Source of the DNA: Rhodobacteraceae bacterium Alg238-R152
GTDB lineage: Bacteria; Pseudomonadota; Alphaproteobacteria; Rhodobacterales; Rhodobacteraceae
NCBI GenBank assembly: GCA_900537125.1
Contig: UNRJ01000002.1
Location: 1-64,000 of the forward strand
Direction: 5' to 3'
DNA length: 64,000 bases
Shown here: positions 54,784-62,902 of the stretch, in pieces
Layout: every line of letters begins with the position of its first letter
How positions within the stretch are numbered: the first letter of the stretch is position 1
Program-made: the position numbers and the translations under genes
Notes under the pieces: model-generated
Databases searched by the model: none
What the model was told of the DNA's origin: nothing
What the model saw: the letters and a program-made list of their open reading frames with translations, nothing else

Positions 54784-55836
54784 ATGAGCACGTCTAAGCT
54801 GCGCCTATTGAACAACCGCACCTCTCGCCCCGTGCCTTTGACACAAATGGGGTTCGGCGGCGCGCCCCTTGGCAACCTGTACCGCAAAGTTGAAGACTCC
54901 GACGCGCAGGCCGCTCTTCAGGCCGCCTACGACTCAGGTATGAGATATTTTGATACGGCCCCGCAATATGGCTTGGGGCGCTCTGAGGACCGGTTTGGCA
55001 AAGCTCTCCAACGGTTTGGCCGTGAAAGCATCCAGCTTTCCACCAAGGTTGGGCGGTTGTTATTGGACTGCGAGCCACACGAGGTAACACCACAGGCCTT
55101 TGTCGATGTACCGCAAAAGCGCATCGTGTTTGACTACACTTATGACGGGGTGATGCGGTCGTATGAAGAAAGCAAACAGCGGCTGGGAGTCGATTCCGTG
55201 GATATCCTGCTGGTGCATGATGTCTGCGCGTTCAGCCAAGGCAGTCAGGAGACCTCGGATGCCAAAGTGCGCGAGCTGTTTGATGGCGGAGGCTACCGCG
55301 CCCTGACTGAACTGCGCGACTCCGGTGAGATTGCCGCCATTGGGGCTGGTGTCAATGAATGGCAGGTCTGTGAGAAATTGCTCGGACTGGGAGACTTCGA
55401 CGGGTTTTTGCTCGCAGGCCGGTACACGATGCTGGAGCAGGAAGCCCTCGACAGCTTCTTGCCGCTTTGTGAAAAGCGAGACGTCGGCATTATTCTTGGC
55501 GGCCCCTACAACTCCGGCATTCTGGCCACAGGCGCCGTCCCGGGAGCCAAATACAACTACGACATTGCCCCTACCCCCATCATGGATCGCGTTCGCAAAA
55601 TCGAAGCGGTCTGCGCCACCCATGACACACCTCTGATCGCCGCTGCGCTTCAGTTTGTCCTCGGCCATCCTTGCATCAAAACCGTCGTGCCCGGCGCGGT
55701 CTCGGCCCAGGAAGTTCAGGCCAATGTCGCTTTGATGGAGCGCGAAATTCCAGCAGCCTTGTGGAATGATCTGCGCGGCGAAGGATTGATCCGCCCAGAT
55801 GCGCCCTTGCCAAAGGAGTTGCATGATGCTGCGTAA
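54784..55836 (+). CDS. Aldo/keto reductase, probable L-fucose (D-threo-aldose) 1-dehydrogenase
   Basis: The 350-residue AKR has the tetrad residues visible: aspartate in YFDTAPQYG, tyrosine in the same motif, lysine in QLSTKVGR and histidine in ILLVHDV. The family branch includes D-threo-aldose 1-dehydrogenases that oxidise L-fucose to its lactone with NAD(P)+. That reaction fits the mutarotase and lactonase genes that follow. The start MSTSKLRLLNNRTSRPV at 54784 has AGGAGA upstream. It overlaps fucU by 11 bases. Confidence 0.88.
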   Translation: MSTSKLRLLNNRTSRPVPLTQMGFGGAPLGNLYRKVEDSDAQAALQAAYDSGMRYFDTAPQYGLGRSEDRFGKALQRFGRESIQLSTKVGRLLLDCEPHEVTPQAFVDVPQKRIVFDYTYDGVMRSYEESKQRLGVDSVDILLVHDVCAFSQGSQETSDAKVRELFDGGGYRALTELRDSGEIAAIGAGVNEWQVCEKLLGLGDFDGFLLAGRYTMLEQEALDSFLPLCEKRDVGIILGGPYNSGILATGAVPGAKYNYDIAPTPIMDRVRKIEAVCATHDTPLIAAALQFVLGHPCIKTVVPGAVSAQEVQANVALMEREIPAALWNDLRGEGLIRPDAPLPKELHDAA

Positions 55837-56254
55837 CATCGACCCAATCCTGTCTCCTGAATTGTTAAAGGCCCTGCGCGCTATGGGTCACGGCGACGAG
55901 ATCGTGATTGCAGATGCCAATTTTCCGGCCAGCAGTCTCGGCCCGCTGTGCATTCGCGCAGATGGCTCCAACGCCAGCGACATGCTCCGCGCCATTCTAC
56001 AGGTTCTGCCGCTGGATAGCTTTGTGCCCGACCCCGCCCTGACCATGCAGGTGGTCGATCAGCCGAAAGCCGTGCCTGAAGCGGTTACGGATTTTGGCAA
56101 CATCATTCGCGAAGTTGCCGACACTCCAGCCAAAACACAAAGCTTGGAGCGGTTTGCCTTTTATGAAAGAGCCGCCACGGCCTATGCCGTGGTCCAGACG
56201 GGTGAAACGCGCCTCTACGGCAACATCATTCTCAAGAAAGGTGTGATTGGATGA
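55826..56254 (+). CDS. fucU: FucU/RbsD-family L-fucose mutarotase
   Basis: The 142-residue protein starts MLRNIDPILSPELLKALRAMGHGDEIVIADANFPA, which parallels the E. coli FucU N terminus, with the catalytic histidine in MGHGDE. The end LYGNIILKKGVIG is also typical. It interconverts anomers of L-fucose so that the dehydrogenase receives the right form. It is the gene that most directly points to a 6-deoxy sugar substrate for the cluster. I prefer the ATG at 55826, with AAGGAG nine bases upstream, over the one at 55823. Confidence 0.88.
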   Translation: MLRNIDPILSPELLKALRAMGHGDEIVIADANFPASSLGPLCIRADGSNASDMLRAILQVLPLDSFVPDPALTMQVVDQPKAVPEAVTDFGNIIREVADTPAKTQSLERFAFYERAATAYAVVQTGETRLYGNIILKKGVIG

Positions 56255-57081
56255 GGCTGGACGCACACCAGCATTTCTGGTCGCTCGCGCGCGGGGACTA
56301 CGGCTGGCTCACACCCGAATTGACTGCGCTTTATCACGATTTCCTACCTGATGACTTATCTCCATCGCTAAAAAAATGGGGTATAGACGGCACCATCCTT
56401 GTGCAGGCCGCCCCCACAACGGCAGAGACCAAGTTCATGTTGTCGCTGGCTGCGGAGACCCCTTTTATCAAAGGCGTTGTCGGGTGGGTTGATTTTGACG
56501 CAATCGACGCCCCCGCACAGCTTGACCAGCTGGCCCAGAACCCACATCTGGTTGGCATCCGCCCTATGATTCAGGACATCGCTGACACAAACTGGATGTT
56601 GAACGATCAGTTTTCCCCAGTATTTGAGGCCCTTCAACACCATGATTTGGTGTTTGACGCCCTCACGCTACCCCGGCATCTAAAAGCGTTACACAGCCTT
56701 GCGAAACGGCATCCGGATTTGCGCATCGTGATTGATCACGGCTCCAAACCGCCAATCTCAGAAGGCGTTCTGTCTGACTGGGCCGAGGATATGGCGGCGC
56801 TTGCGCAGCTAGAAAACGTGCATTGCAAGCTCTCCGGGCTTGTCACCGAAGCTGGCGCTGACTGGTCGATCGAAGACCTAGAGCCTTATGTCACACACCT
56901 GCTGCACAGCTTTGGACCCGCACGCCTGATCTGGGGCAGCGATTGGCCGGTCTGCACGCTGGCCGCAACGTATGACACGTGGATGCAAAGCAGCGAACGC
57001 CTGCTGTCCGGTCTATCCCAAGGGGACCGGGACGCGGTGTTCGGGGCAAACGCAATGCGCCTCTACAATATCCGGACCTGA
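56251..57081 (+). CDS. Amidohydrolase_2 family sugar lactonase
   Basis: The 276-residue TIM-barrel hydrolase (COG3618 type) has the metal motif HQHFW at residues 6-10 (DAHQHFW), further histidine in VIDHGSKP and the aspartate in WGSDWPVC. Members of this group include L-fucono-1,5-lactonase and L-rhamnono-1,4-lactonase. It would open the lactone produced by the aldose dehydrogenase to the aldonate. The start overlaps fucU by four bases (ATGA). Confidence 0.88.
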   Translation: MRLDAHQHFWSLARGDYGWLTPELTALYHDFLPDDLSPSLKKWGIDGTILVQAAPTTAETKFMLSLAAETPFIKGVVGWVDFDAIDAPAQLDQLAQNPHLVGIRPMIQDIADTNWMLNDQFSPVFEALQHHDLVFDALTLPRHLKALHSLAKRHPDLRIVIDHGSKPPISEGVLSDWAEDMAALAQLENVHCKLSGLVTEAGADWSIEDLEPYVTHLLHSFGPARLIWGSDWPVCTLAATYDTWMQSSERLLSGLSQGDRDAVFGANAMRLYNIRT

Positions 57082-57182
57082 ACTCATGCCGTCAAAACCA
57101 TACGTCGCCCCCCTTCGGGGCACTTTCGGCCAATCCACATTGAACCTGCCGCGCCCTGCGGCTTTCCCGCCATCACACTGTC

Positions 57183-57207
57183 CCGACAGAACTGCTGTCG
57201 GAGGAGG
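57183..57207 (+). promoter_or_regulatory. Hairpin overlapping the SDR ribosome-binding site
   Basis: CCGACAG and CTGTCGG pair perfectly around AACTG. The 3' arm runs straight into the Shine-Dalgarno sequence GGAGGAGG (57200-57207), seven bases before the ATG. The hairpin could tune translation or protect an RNA end. Confidence 0.5.
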
Positions 57208-57213
57208 ATCTAC

Positions 57214-57954
57214 ATGACATCTCGCTTAGCTGGAAAAACCGCTCTGATCACCGCTGCAGGCCAAGGCATTGGCCGCGCTACAGTAGAACTCTTTGCCGTC
57301 CACGGTGCCCGCGTCATTGCAAGCGACATCAACGACGCAGCACTGGCGGAGCTGGCCAAAATCGACAACGTAACAGCCCTAAAGCTTGACGTGACCGACG
57401 GCGCGGCCGTGGCAAAAGCAGCCGCTGATCTGCCACCATTGGATGTGCTATTCAATTGCGCTGGCTACGTGGCCAATGGCACCATCTTGGAGTGTGACGA
57501 GAAAGATTGGGACTTCAGTTTTGATCTAAACGTCAAAGCGATGTATCGGCTGATCCAGTTGACCTTGCCCGCGATGCTGGAGCAGGGCGGTGGGTCGATT
57601 ATCAACATGTCTTCGGTGGCCTCCTCGATCAAAGGTGTGCCAAACCGCTTTGCCTATTGCGCCTCCAAAGGCGCGGTCATTGGCCTGACCAAAGCCGTTG
57701 CCGCGGATTATGTGACCAAAGGCATCCGCTGCAACGCCATCTGCCCCGGCACTGTGGACAGTCCGTCGATGCATGAGCGTCTGCGCGCCACCGGCAATTA
57801 TGAGCAGGCGCTGAGTGATTTTATCGCCCGCCAACCTATGGGCCGCATTGGCACCGCCGAAGAAATTGCCGCGCTGGCGCTCTACCTCGCGTCAGAGGAC
57901 AGCGCCTTCACCACTGGCCAGACCCACGCCATCGACGGCGGCTGGTCTGTGTAA
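57214..57954 (+). CDS. SDR dehydrogenase, probable 2-keto-3-deoxy-L-fuconate dehydrogenase
   Basis: The 246-residue classical SDR has the cofactor motif TAAGQGIGRA near residue 12, NCAG near residue 84, catalytic serine in NMSSVASS and YCASK as the catalytic Tyr-Lys pair near residue 148. It resembles the DHRS6/BDH2-like branch, to which characterised 2-keto-3-deoxy-L-fuconate dehydrogenases belong. It would oxidise the C4 hydroxyl to give the 2,4-diketo acid. It lies between lactonase and FAH-family hydrolase, as expected for pathway order. Confidence 0.85.
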   Translation: MTSRLAGKTALITAAGQGIGRATVELFAVHGARVIASDINDAALAELAKIDNVTALKLDVTDGAAVAKAAADLPPLDVLFNCAGYVANGTILECDEKDWDFSFDLNVKAMYRLIQLTLPAMLEQGGGSIINMSSVASSIKGVPNRFAYCASKGAVIGLTKAVAADYVTKGIRCNAICPGTVDSPSMHERLRATGNYEQALSDFIARQPMGRIGTAEEIAALALYLASEDSAFTTGQTHAIDGGWSV

Positions 57955-57974
57955 GCTTTCAAGGAGAACAAGAT

Positions 57975-58817
57975 ATGAAACTATTGCGGTATGGTGCTTT
58001 GGGCGCTGAGAAACCGGGCATGTTGGATCAAAACGGCGCAATCCGAGACCTGTCTGGTGTGATTGACGATGTGGCGGGCGACCTGCTCGGTGACGAAACC
58101 ATGGCCAAGCTGCGCGATCTGGATCCGTCCAGCTTGCCATCGGTCGAAGGTGACCCTCGGCTGGGAGCCTGTGTTGGACAGGTCGGCAAGTTTATCTGCA
58201 TCGGCCTGAACTACGCCGACCATGCCGCCGAAGCCGGCATGGCTCTGCCCGAGGAACCGGTGATTTTCTTCAAAGCCACCTCTGCGATCTGTGGCCCCAA
58301 TGACGCCGTCGAAATCCCCCGCACATCGGTCAAATCCGACTGGGAAGTCGAACTGGGTGTGGTGATTGGCAAACACACCAAATACGTCAGCAAAGAAGAG
58401 GCGTTGGACCATGTCGCAGGCTACTGCGTGGTCAATGACCTCTCTGAGCGCGACTTTCAGTTGCACCGCTCCGGCCAATGGGTGAAAGGCAAGTCCTGTG
58501 ACACCTTTGGCCCTATCGGCCCCTGGTTGGTGACCCGGGATGAGGTTGCCGACCCGCAAAATCTGGCGATGTATCTGGAGGTCAACGGCCACCGCTATCA
58601 GGATGGCTCGACCACCACGATGCACTTTGATGTGGCCACAGTGATTTCGCATCTGTCACAGTTCATGAGCCTGCAACCGGGTGATGTGATCTCCACCGGC
58701 ACCCCCCCTGGTGTGGGTATGGGGCAGTCTCCGGAAACCTACCTGAAACCCGGTGATAAAATGGAACTGGGCATCGAAGGACTGGGCGTACAGACACAAG
58801 CTGTAGTGGCTGGCTAA
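57975..58817 (+). CDS. Fumarylacetoacetase-family diketo-acid hydrolase
   Basis: The 280-residue FAH-fold enzyme contains GLNYADHAAEAGMALPEEPVIFFK near residue 76, metal ligands in DWEVELGVVIG and VVNDLSERDFQ, and the end GDVISTGTPPGVGMG. In non-phosphorylating L-fucose catabolism this family hydrolyses 2,4-diketo-3-deoxy-L-fuconate to pyruvate and L-lactate. It is the last gene of the right arm, with AAGGAG before the start and a strong terminator after it. Confidence 0.88.
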   Translation: MKLLRYGALGAEKPGMLDQNGAIRDLSGVIDDVAGDLLGDETMAKLRDLDPSSLPSVEGDPRLGACVGQVGKFICIGLNYADHAAEAGMALPEEPVIFFKATSAICGPNDAVEIPRTSVKSDWEVELGVVIGKHTKYVSKEEALDHVAGYCVVNDLSERDFQLHRSGQWVKGKSCDTFGPIGPWLVTRDEVADPQNLAMYLEVNGHRYQDGSTTTMHFDVATVISHLSQFMSLQPGDVISTGTPPGVGMGQSPETYLKPGDKMELGIEGLGVQTQAVVAG

Positions 58818-58832
58818 CCACCGGCAGGCACC

Positions 58833-58869
58833 AAAAAACGAGCGACAGCCAAGCTGTCGCTCGTTTTTC
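58833..58869. terminator. Bidirectional terminator between FAH-family and pcaQ genes
   Basis: AACGAGCGACAG and CTGTCGCTCGTT form a 12-base stem with a five-base loop, flanked by A and T runs, so it works for both convergent genes. Confidence 0.9.
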
Positions 58870-58897
58870 TATATAACCACCAGCCTTCGCATCAGCC

Positions 58898-59812
58898 CTA
58901 CAGCCCAAGCTGTTCCACCACATCCATCACTGTTTTCAGGAACAGCGAGTCTGCAGCAGACAGCGGACCGCCTGTTCGTGTCATCAGCCCGACAGGCCCT
59001 TTTGTCAGCGACATGTCAAACGGCAGTCGCACCAAAGCCCCACTCTCAATCTCCTTGGCAACAACCCCGTTTGAAATGATCCAGATGGCATCATGGGCCA
59101 ACGCATAATTCCGGCCAAAAGCGCCTGACACACTTTCCACCTTTGTTGTGATGCCCCCAACCCCTTGCGCGACCAACGCCCGCTCCACCAAAGGCCGGAT
59201 CGCGGAGGCCTCTGGTGGGAAAATCACCGGCCAATGTCCCAGATCATGAATATCAGGATGCCGCAATAAAGGGTGCCCGTGGCGCACCACAAAGTCGACG
59301 TGCTCATCATAGAGCTGTGTGAAGGCAATGCCCTTCATCATCTCCGGCTGCCCCAACCGCCCAATCACCACGTCAAGCCGCCCATGTCGCAGCTGATCAA
59401 TGAGATACCCATGAGGGCCGTCATGAATGTGCAAGGTCACATCCGGCGCCAGATCGGAAAATACCTGAACAACATCCGGCATCAACCGCGCCGCAACACT
59501 GGGCATGGCACCAACCGAGAGGTCAATTTTTCCCGCTTTTTGGAGCTGTGCAACACCGTTGAGCCCTTGTTGCAAGGCAGCCAGACTCATTTGAGCGAAG
59601 TGCAGAAACACCTCACCTTGTTTGGTCAGGCTGACCCCGCCGCGATTACGCACCAGCAGATCCGACCCAACAATCTCCTCGAGCTCTTTAAGCGTTTTGG
59701 AGATCGCCGGCTGCGTCAGATTCAGATGTTGCGCTGCCGATTTCAGGCTGTTGTGCCGCACTATCTCAGAAAAACACTGAATGTGACGAAATTTAATGCG
59801 CCGATCGATCAT
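58898..59812 (-). CDS. pcaQ: LysR-family regulator PcaQ
   Basis: The 304-residue LysR protein has an N-terminal winged helix (HIQCFSEIVRHNSLKSAAQHLNLTQPAISKTLKELEEIVG, residues 9-48) and a co-inducer domain with MPSVAARLMPDVVQVFSDLAPDVTLHIHDGPHG. The sequence and the divergent position next to pobA-pcaCHG fit PcaQ, which in alphaproteobacteria activates protocatechuate genes in response to beta-carboxy-cis,cis-muconate or gamma-carboxymuconolactone. The first frame codon is GTG at 59815; I prefer the following ATG at 59812. Confidence 0.88.
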   Translation of the reverse strand: MIDRRIKFRHIQCFSEIVRHNSLKSAAQHLNLTQPAISKTLKELEEIVGSDLLVRNRGGVSLTKQGEVFLHFAQMSLAALQQGLNGVAQLQKAGKIDLSVGAMPSVAARLMPDVVQVFSDLAPDVTLHIHDGPHGYLIDQLRHGRLDVVIGRLGQPEMMKGIAFTQLYDEHVDFVVRHGHPLLRHPDIHDLGHWPVIFPPEASAIRPLVERALVAQGVGGITTKVESVSGAFGRNYALAHDAIWIISNGVVAKEIESGALVRLPFDMSLTKGPVGLMTRTGGPLSAADSLFLKTVMDVVEQLGL

Positions 59813-59828
59813 CACTTAATGCTCATTT

Positions 59829-59890
59829 TTGGCAACTAAACTCAATAAATTCTCATTTTACTTTTCACTTTGACCAAGTCAAGTTGCCAA
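59829..59890. promoter_or_regulatory. Divergent pcaQ-pobA control region
   Basis: TTGGCAACT (59829-59837) and AGTTGCCAA (59882-59890) are perfect nine-base inverted copies separated by 44 AT-rich bases in the 91-base gap. One copy is beside each start. They are candidates for LysR binding or for looping between the two promoters. They do not match the ATAACC-N4-GGTTAA PcaQ site described in Sinorhizobium. Confidence 0.5.
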
Positions 59891-59903
59891 CAGGAGGACA
59901 TTC

Positions 59904-61073
59904 ATGCGCACTCAAGTTTGCATCATCGGCGGCGGTCCATCAGGGCTCTTGCTCTCACAACTGCTGCACCGCAAAGGCATCGACAGCATCGTCTTGGAGC
60001 GCAAAACGCGGGACTACGTGCTGGGCCGCATCCGCGCGGGCATTCTGGAAACTGGTTTTGTGGACTTGATGCGCGAGGCCGGTGTTGGCGCGCGTATGGA
60101 TGCCGAAGGCTTCACCCACAACGGCACCGTGATCGCCTACGGCGAAGAGGAGTTTGGTATCTCCTTTCACGCGCGCACCGGTAAAGACGTCATGGTCTAC
60201 GGCCAAACCGAGCTGACCCGCGATCTCTATGACGCGCGCGAAGCTGAGGGTGGCAATCTGGTCTTCAATGTCGAGGACGTGAAAATCAACGATGCCAAAA
60301 GTGACGCGCCTTTTGTGACATACCATGTGGAAGGCACAGAACATCGGATCGACTGCGATTACATCGCCGGCTGTGATGGCTTCCATGGGGTTAGCCGCCA
60401 AACCATTCCAACCTCCGTGCGCCGCGAATATGAAAAGATCTACCCCTTTGGCTGGCTGGGCATTCTGTCAGAAACCCCACCGGTGCATGACGAGTTAATC
60501 TACAGTTGGTCCGAGCGCGGTTTTGCGCTCTGCTCGATGCGCAATGCCAATCTCAGCCGCTATTACATCCAATGTTCGCTCAGCGACTCACCGGACGATT
60601 GGACCGATGCCGCCTTTTGGAGCGAGCTCAAACGCCGGATTCCCAGCCGCCATGCAGACGCATTGGTGACAGGTCCGTCGATTGAAAAATCCATCGCGCC
60701 GCTGCGCAGCTTTGTGACCGAACCCATGCGCTGGGGCCGCTTGTTCCTCTGTGGCGATGCCGCCCATATCGTGCCGCCCACCGGCGCGAAAGGACTGAAC
60801 ACCGCCGCGTCTGACATTCACTACCTCTATCATGGCTTGGTGCAATTCTATCGGGACAAGGACACCACCGGCCTTGATGCCTATTCACAAAAGGCGCTTG
60901 CCCGTGTGTGGAAAGCGGAGCGGTTCAGTTGGTCCACCACCAACCTGTTGCACCGCTACCCGGATCAATCTGAGTTTGATCTGAAGATGCAGCGCGCCGA
61001 AATTGATTTCCTGCGTAACAACAAAGCTGCGCAGAATGTGTTTGCCCAAAACTACGTGGGCCTGCCTTACTGA
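59904..61073 (+). CDS. pobA: 4-hydroxybenzoate 3-monooxygenase
   Basis: The 389-residue flavoprotein hydroxylase converts 4-hydroxybenzoate to protocatechuate using NADPH and O2. It has the FAD motif GGGPSGLLLSQLL at residues 9-21, the second FAD/NADPH motif CDYIAGCDGFHGVSR and CGDAAHIVPPTGAKGLNTAASD near residue 283. The length is that of the known enzymes. It is the first gene of the right-hand operon, so hydroxybenzoate entry and ring cleavage are transcribed together. ACAGGAGGA lies before the ATG. Confidence 0.95.
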   Translation: MRTQVCIIGGGPSGLLLSQLLHRKGIDSIVLERKTRDYVLGRIRAGILETGFVDLMREAGVGARMDAEGFTHNGTVIAYGEEEFGISFHARTGKDVMVYGQTELTRDLYDAREAEGGNLVFNVEDVKINDAKSDAPFVTYHVEGTEHRIDCDYIAGCDGFHGVSRQTIPTSVRREYEKIYPFGWLGILSETPPVHDELIYSWSERGFALCSMRNANLSRYYIQCSLSDSPDDWTDAAFWSELKRRIPSRHADALVTGPSIEKSIAPLRSFVTEPMRWGRLFLCGDAAHIVPPTGAKGLNTAASDIHYLYHGLVQFYRDKDTTGLDAYSQKALARVWKAERFSWSTTNLLHRYPDQSEFDLKMQRAEIDFLRNNKAAQNVFAQNYVGLPY

Positions 61074-61097
61074 TGGGCCGGACAAAGGAGACACACC

Positions 61098-61469
61098 ATG
61101 TCTGACAAATTTGGCACCGGCATGGAGGTCCGCCGCAAGGTGTTGGGTGACACCCATGTGGATCGGGCTGAGGCCAATAAATCCGAACTCGATACGCCGT
61201 TCCAAACCCTGATCACCGAAGGCGCTTGGGGCACGGTTTGGGCCAGCGACGCGATCAGCCTACGCGAGCGCTCGATGCTGACGCTGGCCTTGCTTGCGGC
61301 CAGCGGTAACTTTGAGGAAATCCCCATGCACATCCGTGCCACCGTCAACACCGGTGCCAGCCAAAAAGACGTGATGGAAGTTTTTCAGCATGTGGCGATC
61401 TACTGTGGCGTGCCCAAAGCCAACCATGCCATCAAACTGGCAAAACAGACCTTTGCAGAGATGGGCTGA
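61098..61469 (+). CDS. pcaC: 4-carboxymuconolactone decarboxylase
   Basis: The 123-residue member of the CMD/AhpD-like family is all-helical with the landmark TLALLAASGNFEEIPMHIRATVNTGASQKDVMEVFQHVAIYCGVPKANHAIKLAK spanning residues 56-110. It decarboxylates gamma-carboxymuconolactone to the enol-lactone of beta-ketoadipate. It lies 24 bases after pobA, with AAAGGAG upstream. Confidence 0.95.
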   Translation: MSDKFGTGMEVRRKVLGDTHVDRAEANKSELDTPFQTLITEGAWGTVWASDAISLRERSMLTLALLAASGNFEEIPMHIRATVNTGASQKDVMEVFQHVAIYCGVPKANHAIKLAKQTFAEMG

Positions 61470-61505
61470 TCGCGCATTCTATGCGCGCAGGGGAGGAATA
61501 TCTTA

Positions 61506-62234
61506 ATGAGCAAACCCGCCGAATTCTATCAGCGTGATCGGGAGTGGCACGCACCGGCCTTCTCGCAGGATTACAAGACCTCCGTGGCACGGTCGCCGCA
61601 AAACGCGCTGATCAGCCTTGAGCAAACCGCAAGCGAGATCACCGGCCCACGTTTTGGTCATGATGACGTGACCGAAATGGACCGCGACCTGCTGCACAAC
61701 TACGCTACGCCGGGCGAAAGCGCGATTGGCGAGCGCATCATCGTGCATGGCCGCGTGCTGGATGAAAACGCCCGCCCCGTGCCCAACACTCTGGTGGAGA
61801 TCTGGCAGGCCAACGCGGGCGGGCGCTATCGTCACAAGAAAGACGCCTATTTGGCGCCAATTGATCCCAACTTCGGCGGTTGCGGCCGCACCATCACGGA
61901 CGAAAACGGATACTACTATTTCCGCACGGTGAAACCCGGCGCCTACCCATGGCGCAATTGGGTCAACAACTGGCGTCCGGCGCATATTCACGTGTCGGTG
62001 TTTGGCACCGCCTTTGCCCAGCGCCTGATCACGCAGCTCTACTTTGAGGGCGACCCGCTGATCGCGAAGTGCCCAATTGTGAACACCATCCCGGATCAGG
62101 CCGCACGTGGGCAGTTAATTGCCGCGCTCGATATGAACGCCTCGGTGCCGCTGGACAGCATCGCCTATAAGTTTGACATCGTGCTGCGCGGACGGAGCTC
62201 GACCCTGTTTGAAAACCGCGTGGAGGGCAATTGA
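61506..62234 (+). CDS. pcaH: Protocatechuate 3,4-dioxygenase beta subunit
   Basis: The 242-residue subunit holds the active-site non-heme iron. Ligands are visible: tyrosine in GGRYRHKKD, tyrosine in [10 protein letters not shown] and the two histidines in PAHIHVSV. It cleaves protocatechuate between its hydroxyls (intradiol) to beta-carboxy-cis,cis-muconate. It overlaps or abuts pcaG, with which it forms the mature enzyme. GGGGAGGA lies before the ATG. Confidence 0.96.
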   Translation: MSKPAEFYQRDREWHAPAFSQDYKTSVARSPQNALISLEQTASEITGPRFGHDDVTEMDRDLLHNYATPGESAIGERIIVHGRVLDENARPVPNTLVEIWQANAGGRYRHKKDAYLAPIDPNFGGCGRTITDENGYYYFRTVKPGAYPWRNWVNNWRPAHIHVSVFGTAFAQRLITQLYFEGDPLIAKCPIVNTIPDQAARGQLIAALDMNASVPLDSIAYKFDIVLRGRSSTLFENRVEGN

Positions 62235-62236
62235 AC

Positions 62237-62857
62237 ATGGTGCAGAAACTCAACTATCTCAAAGAAACGCCCTCCCAAACCGCTGGCCCCTATGTGCACA
62301 TCGGCCTCGCCCCCGGCGCGGCGGGATTTGACATCTATGAGCGTGAATTGGGCTGGGACATCGCCGGACCCAATGCCAAAGGCGAGCGTATCCGGGTTGA
62401 AGGCCTGGTGATCGACGGCACCGGCAGCCCGGTGAAAGACGTAATGCTGGAAGCCTGGCAGGCCAATTCTGAGGGTATTTATCCGCACCCGGAGCAAGCC
62501 GGTGAAACCGAGGAAGGTTTCAAAGGCTGGGGCCGTGTGATCACCGATTTTGACACCGGCGAGTGGGGATTTGACACCGTTAAGCCGGGGCAGGTTATGG
62601 GCCGCAATGGGAAGATGATGGCGCCCCATATTTCGCTGTGGATTGTGGCACGTGGCATCAATCTAGGTCTGAACACCCGTTTGTATTTCGATGATGAAGC
62701 TGCAGCCAACGCCACCGATCCGGTACTGAATGTGATCGAGTGGGAAAACCGCCGCGCCACATTGATTGCCAAGCGTGAAATGCGCGACGGTGCCCCGGTT
62801 TATCGCTTTGACATCACACTTCAGGGCGACAACGAAACCGTCTTCTTTGACATCTGA
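62237..62857 (+). CDS. pcaG: Protocatechuate 3,4-dioxygenase alpha subunit
   Basis: The 206-residue structural partner of PcaH has the dioxygenase fold but lacks the four iron ligands. Typical segments are TPSQTAGPYVHIGLAPGAAG and DVMLEAWQANSEGIYPHPEQ. I chose the ATG at 62237 (MVQKLNYLKETPSQ), two bases past the pcaH stop; a TTG two codons upstream overlaps that stop and is less likely. A CCCCGT/ACGGGG hairpin without T run follows at about 62865-62884. Confidence 0.95.
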   Translation: MVQKLNYLKETPSQTAGPYVHIGLAPGAAGFDIYERELGWDIAGPNAKGERIRVEGLVIDGTGSPVKDVMLEAWQANSEGIYPHPEQAGETEEGFKGWGRVITDFDTGEWGFDTVKPGQVMGRNGKMMAPHISLWIVARGINLGLNTRLYFDDEAAANATDPVLNVIEWENRRATLIAKREMRDGAPVYRFDITLQGDNETVFFDI

Positions 62858-62902
62858 CGACCGCCCCCGTTTTTAGGACGGGGCCAATCAAACGAGATCA
62901 CC

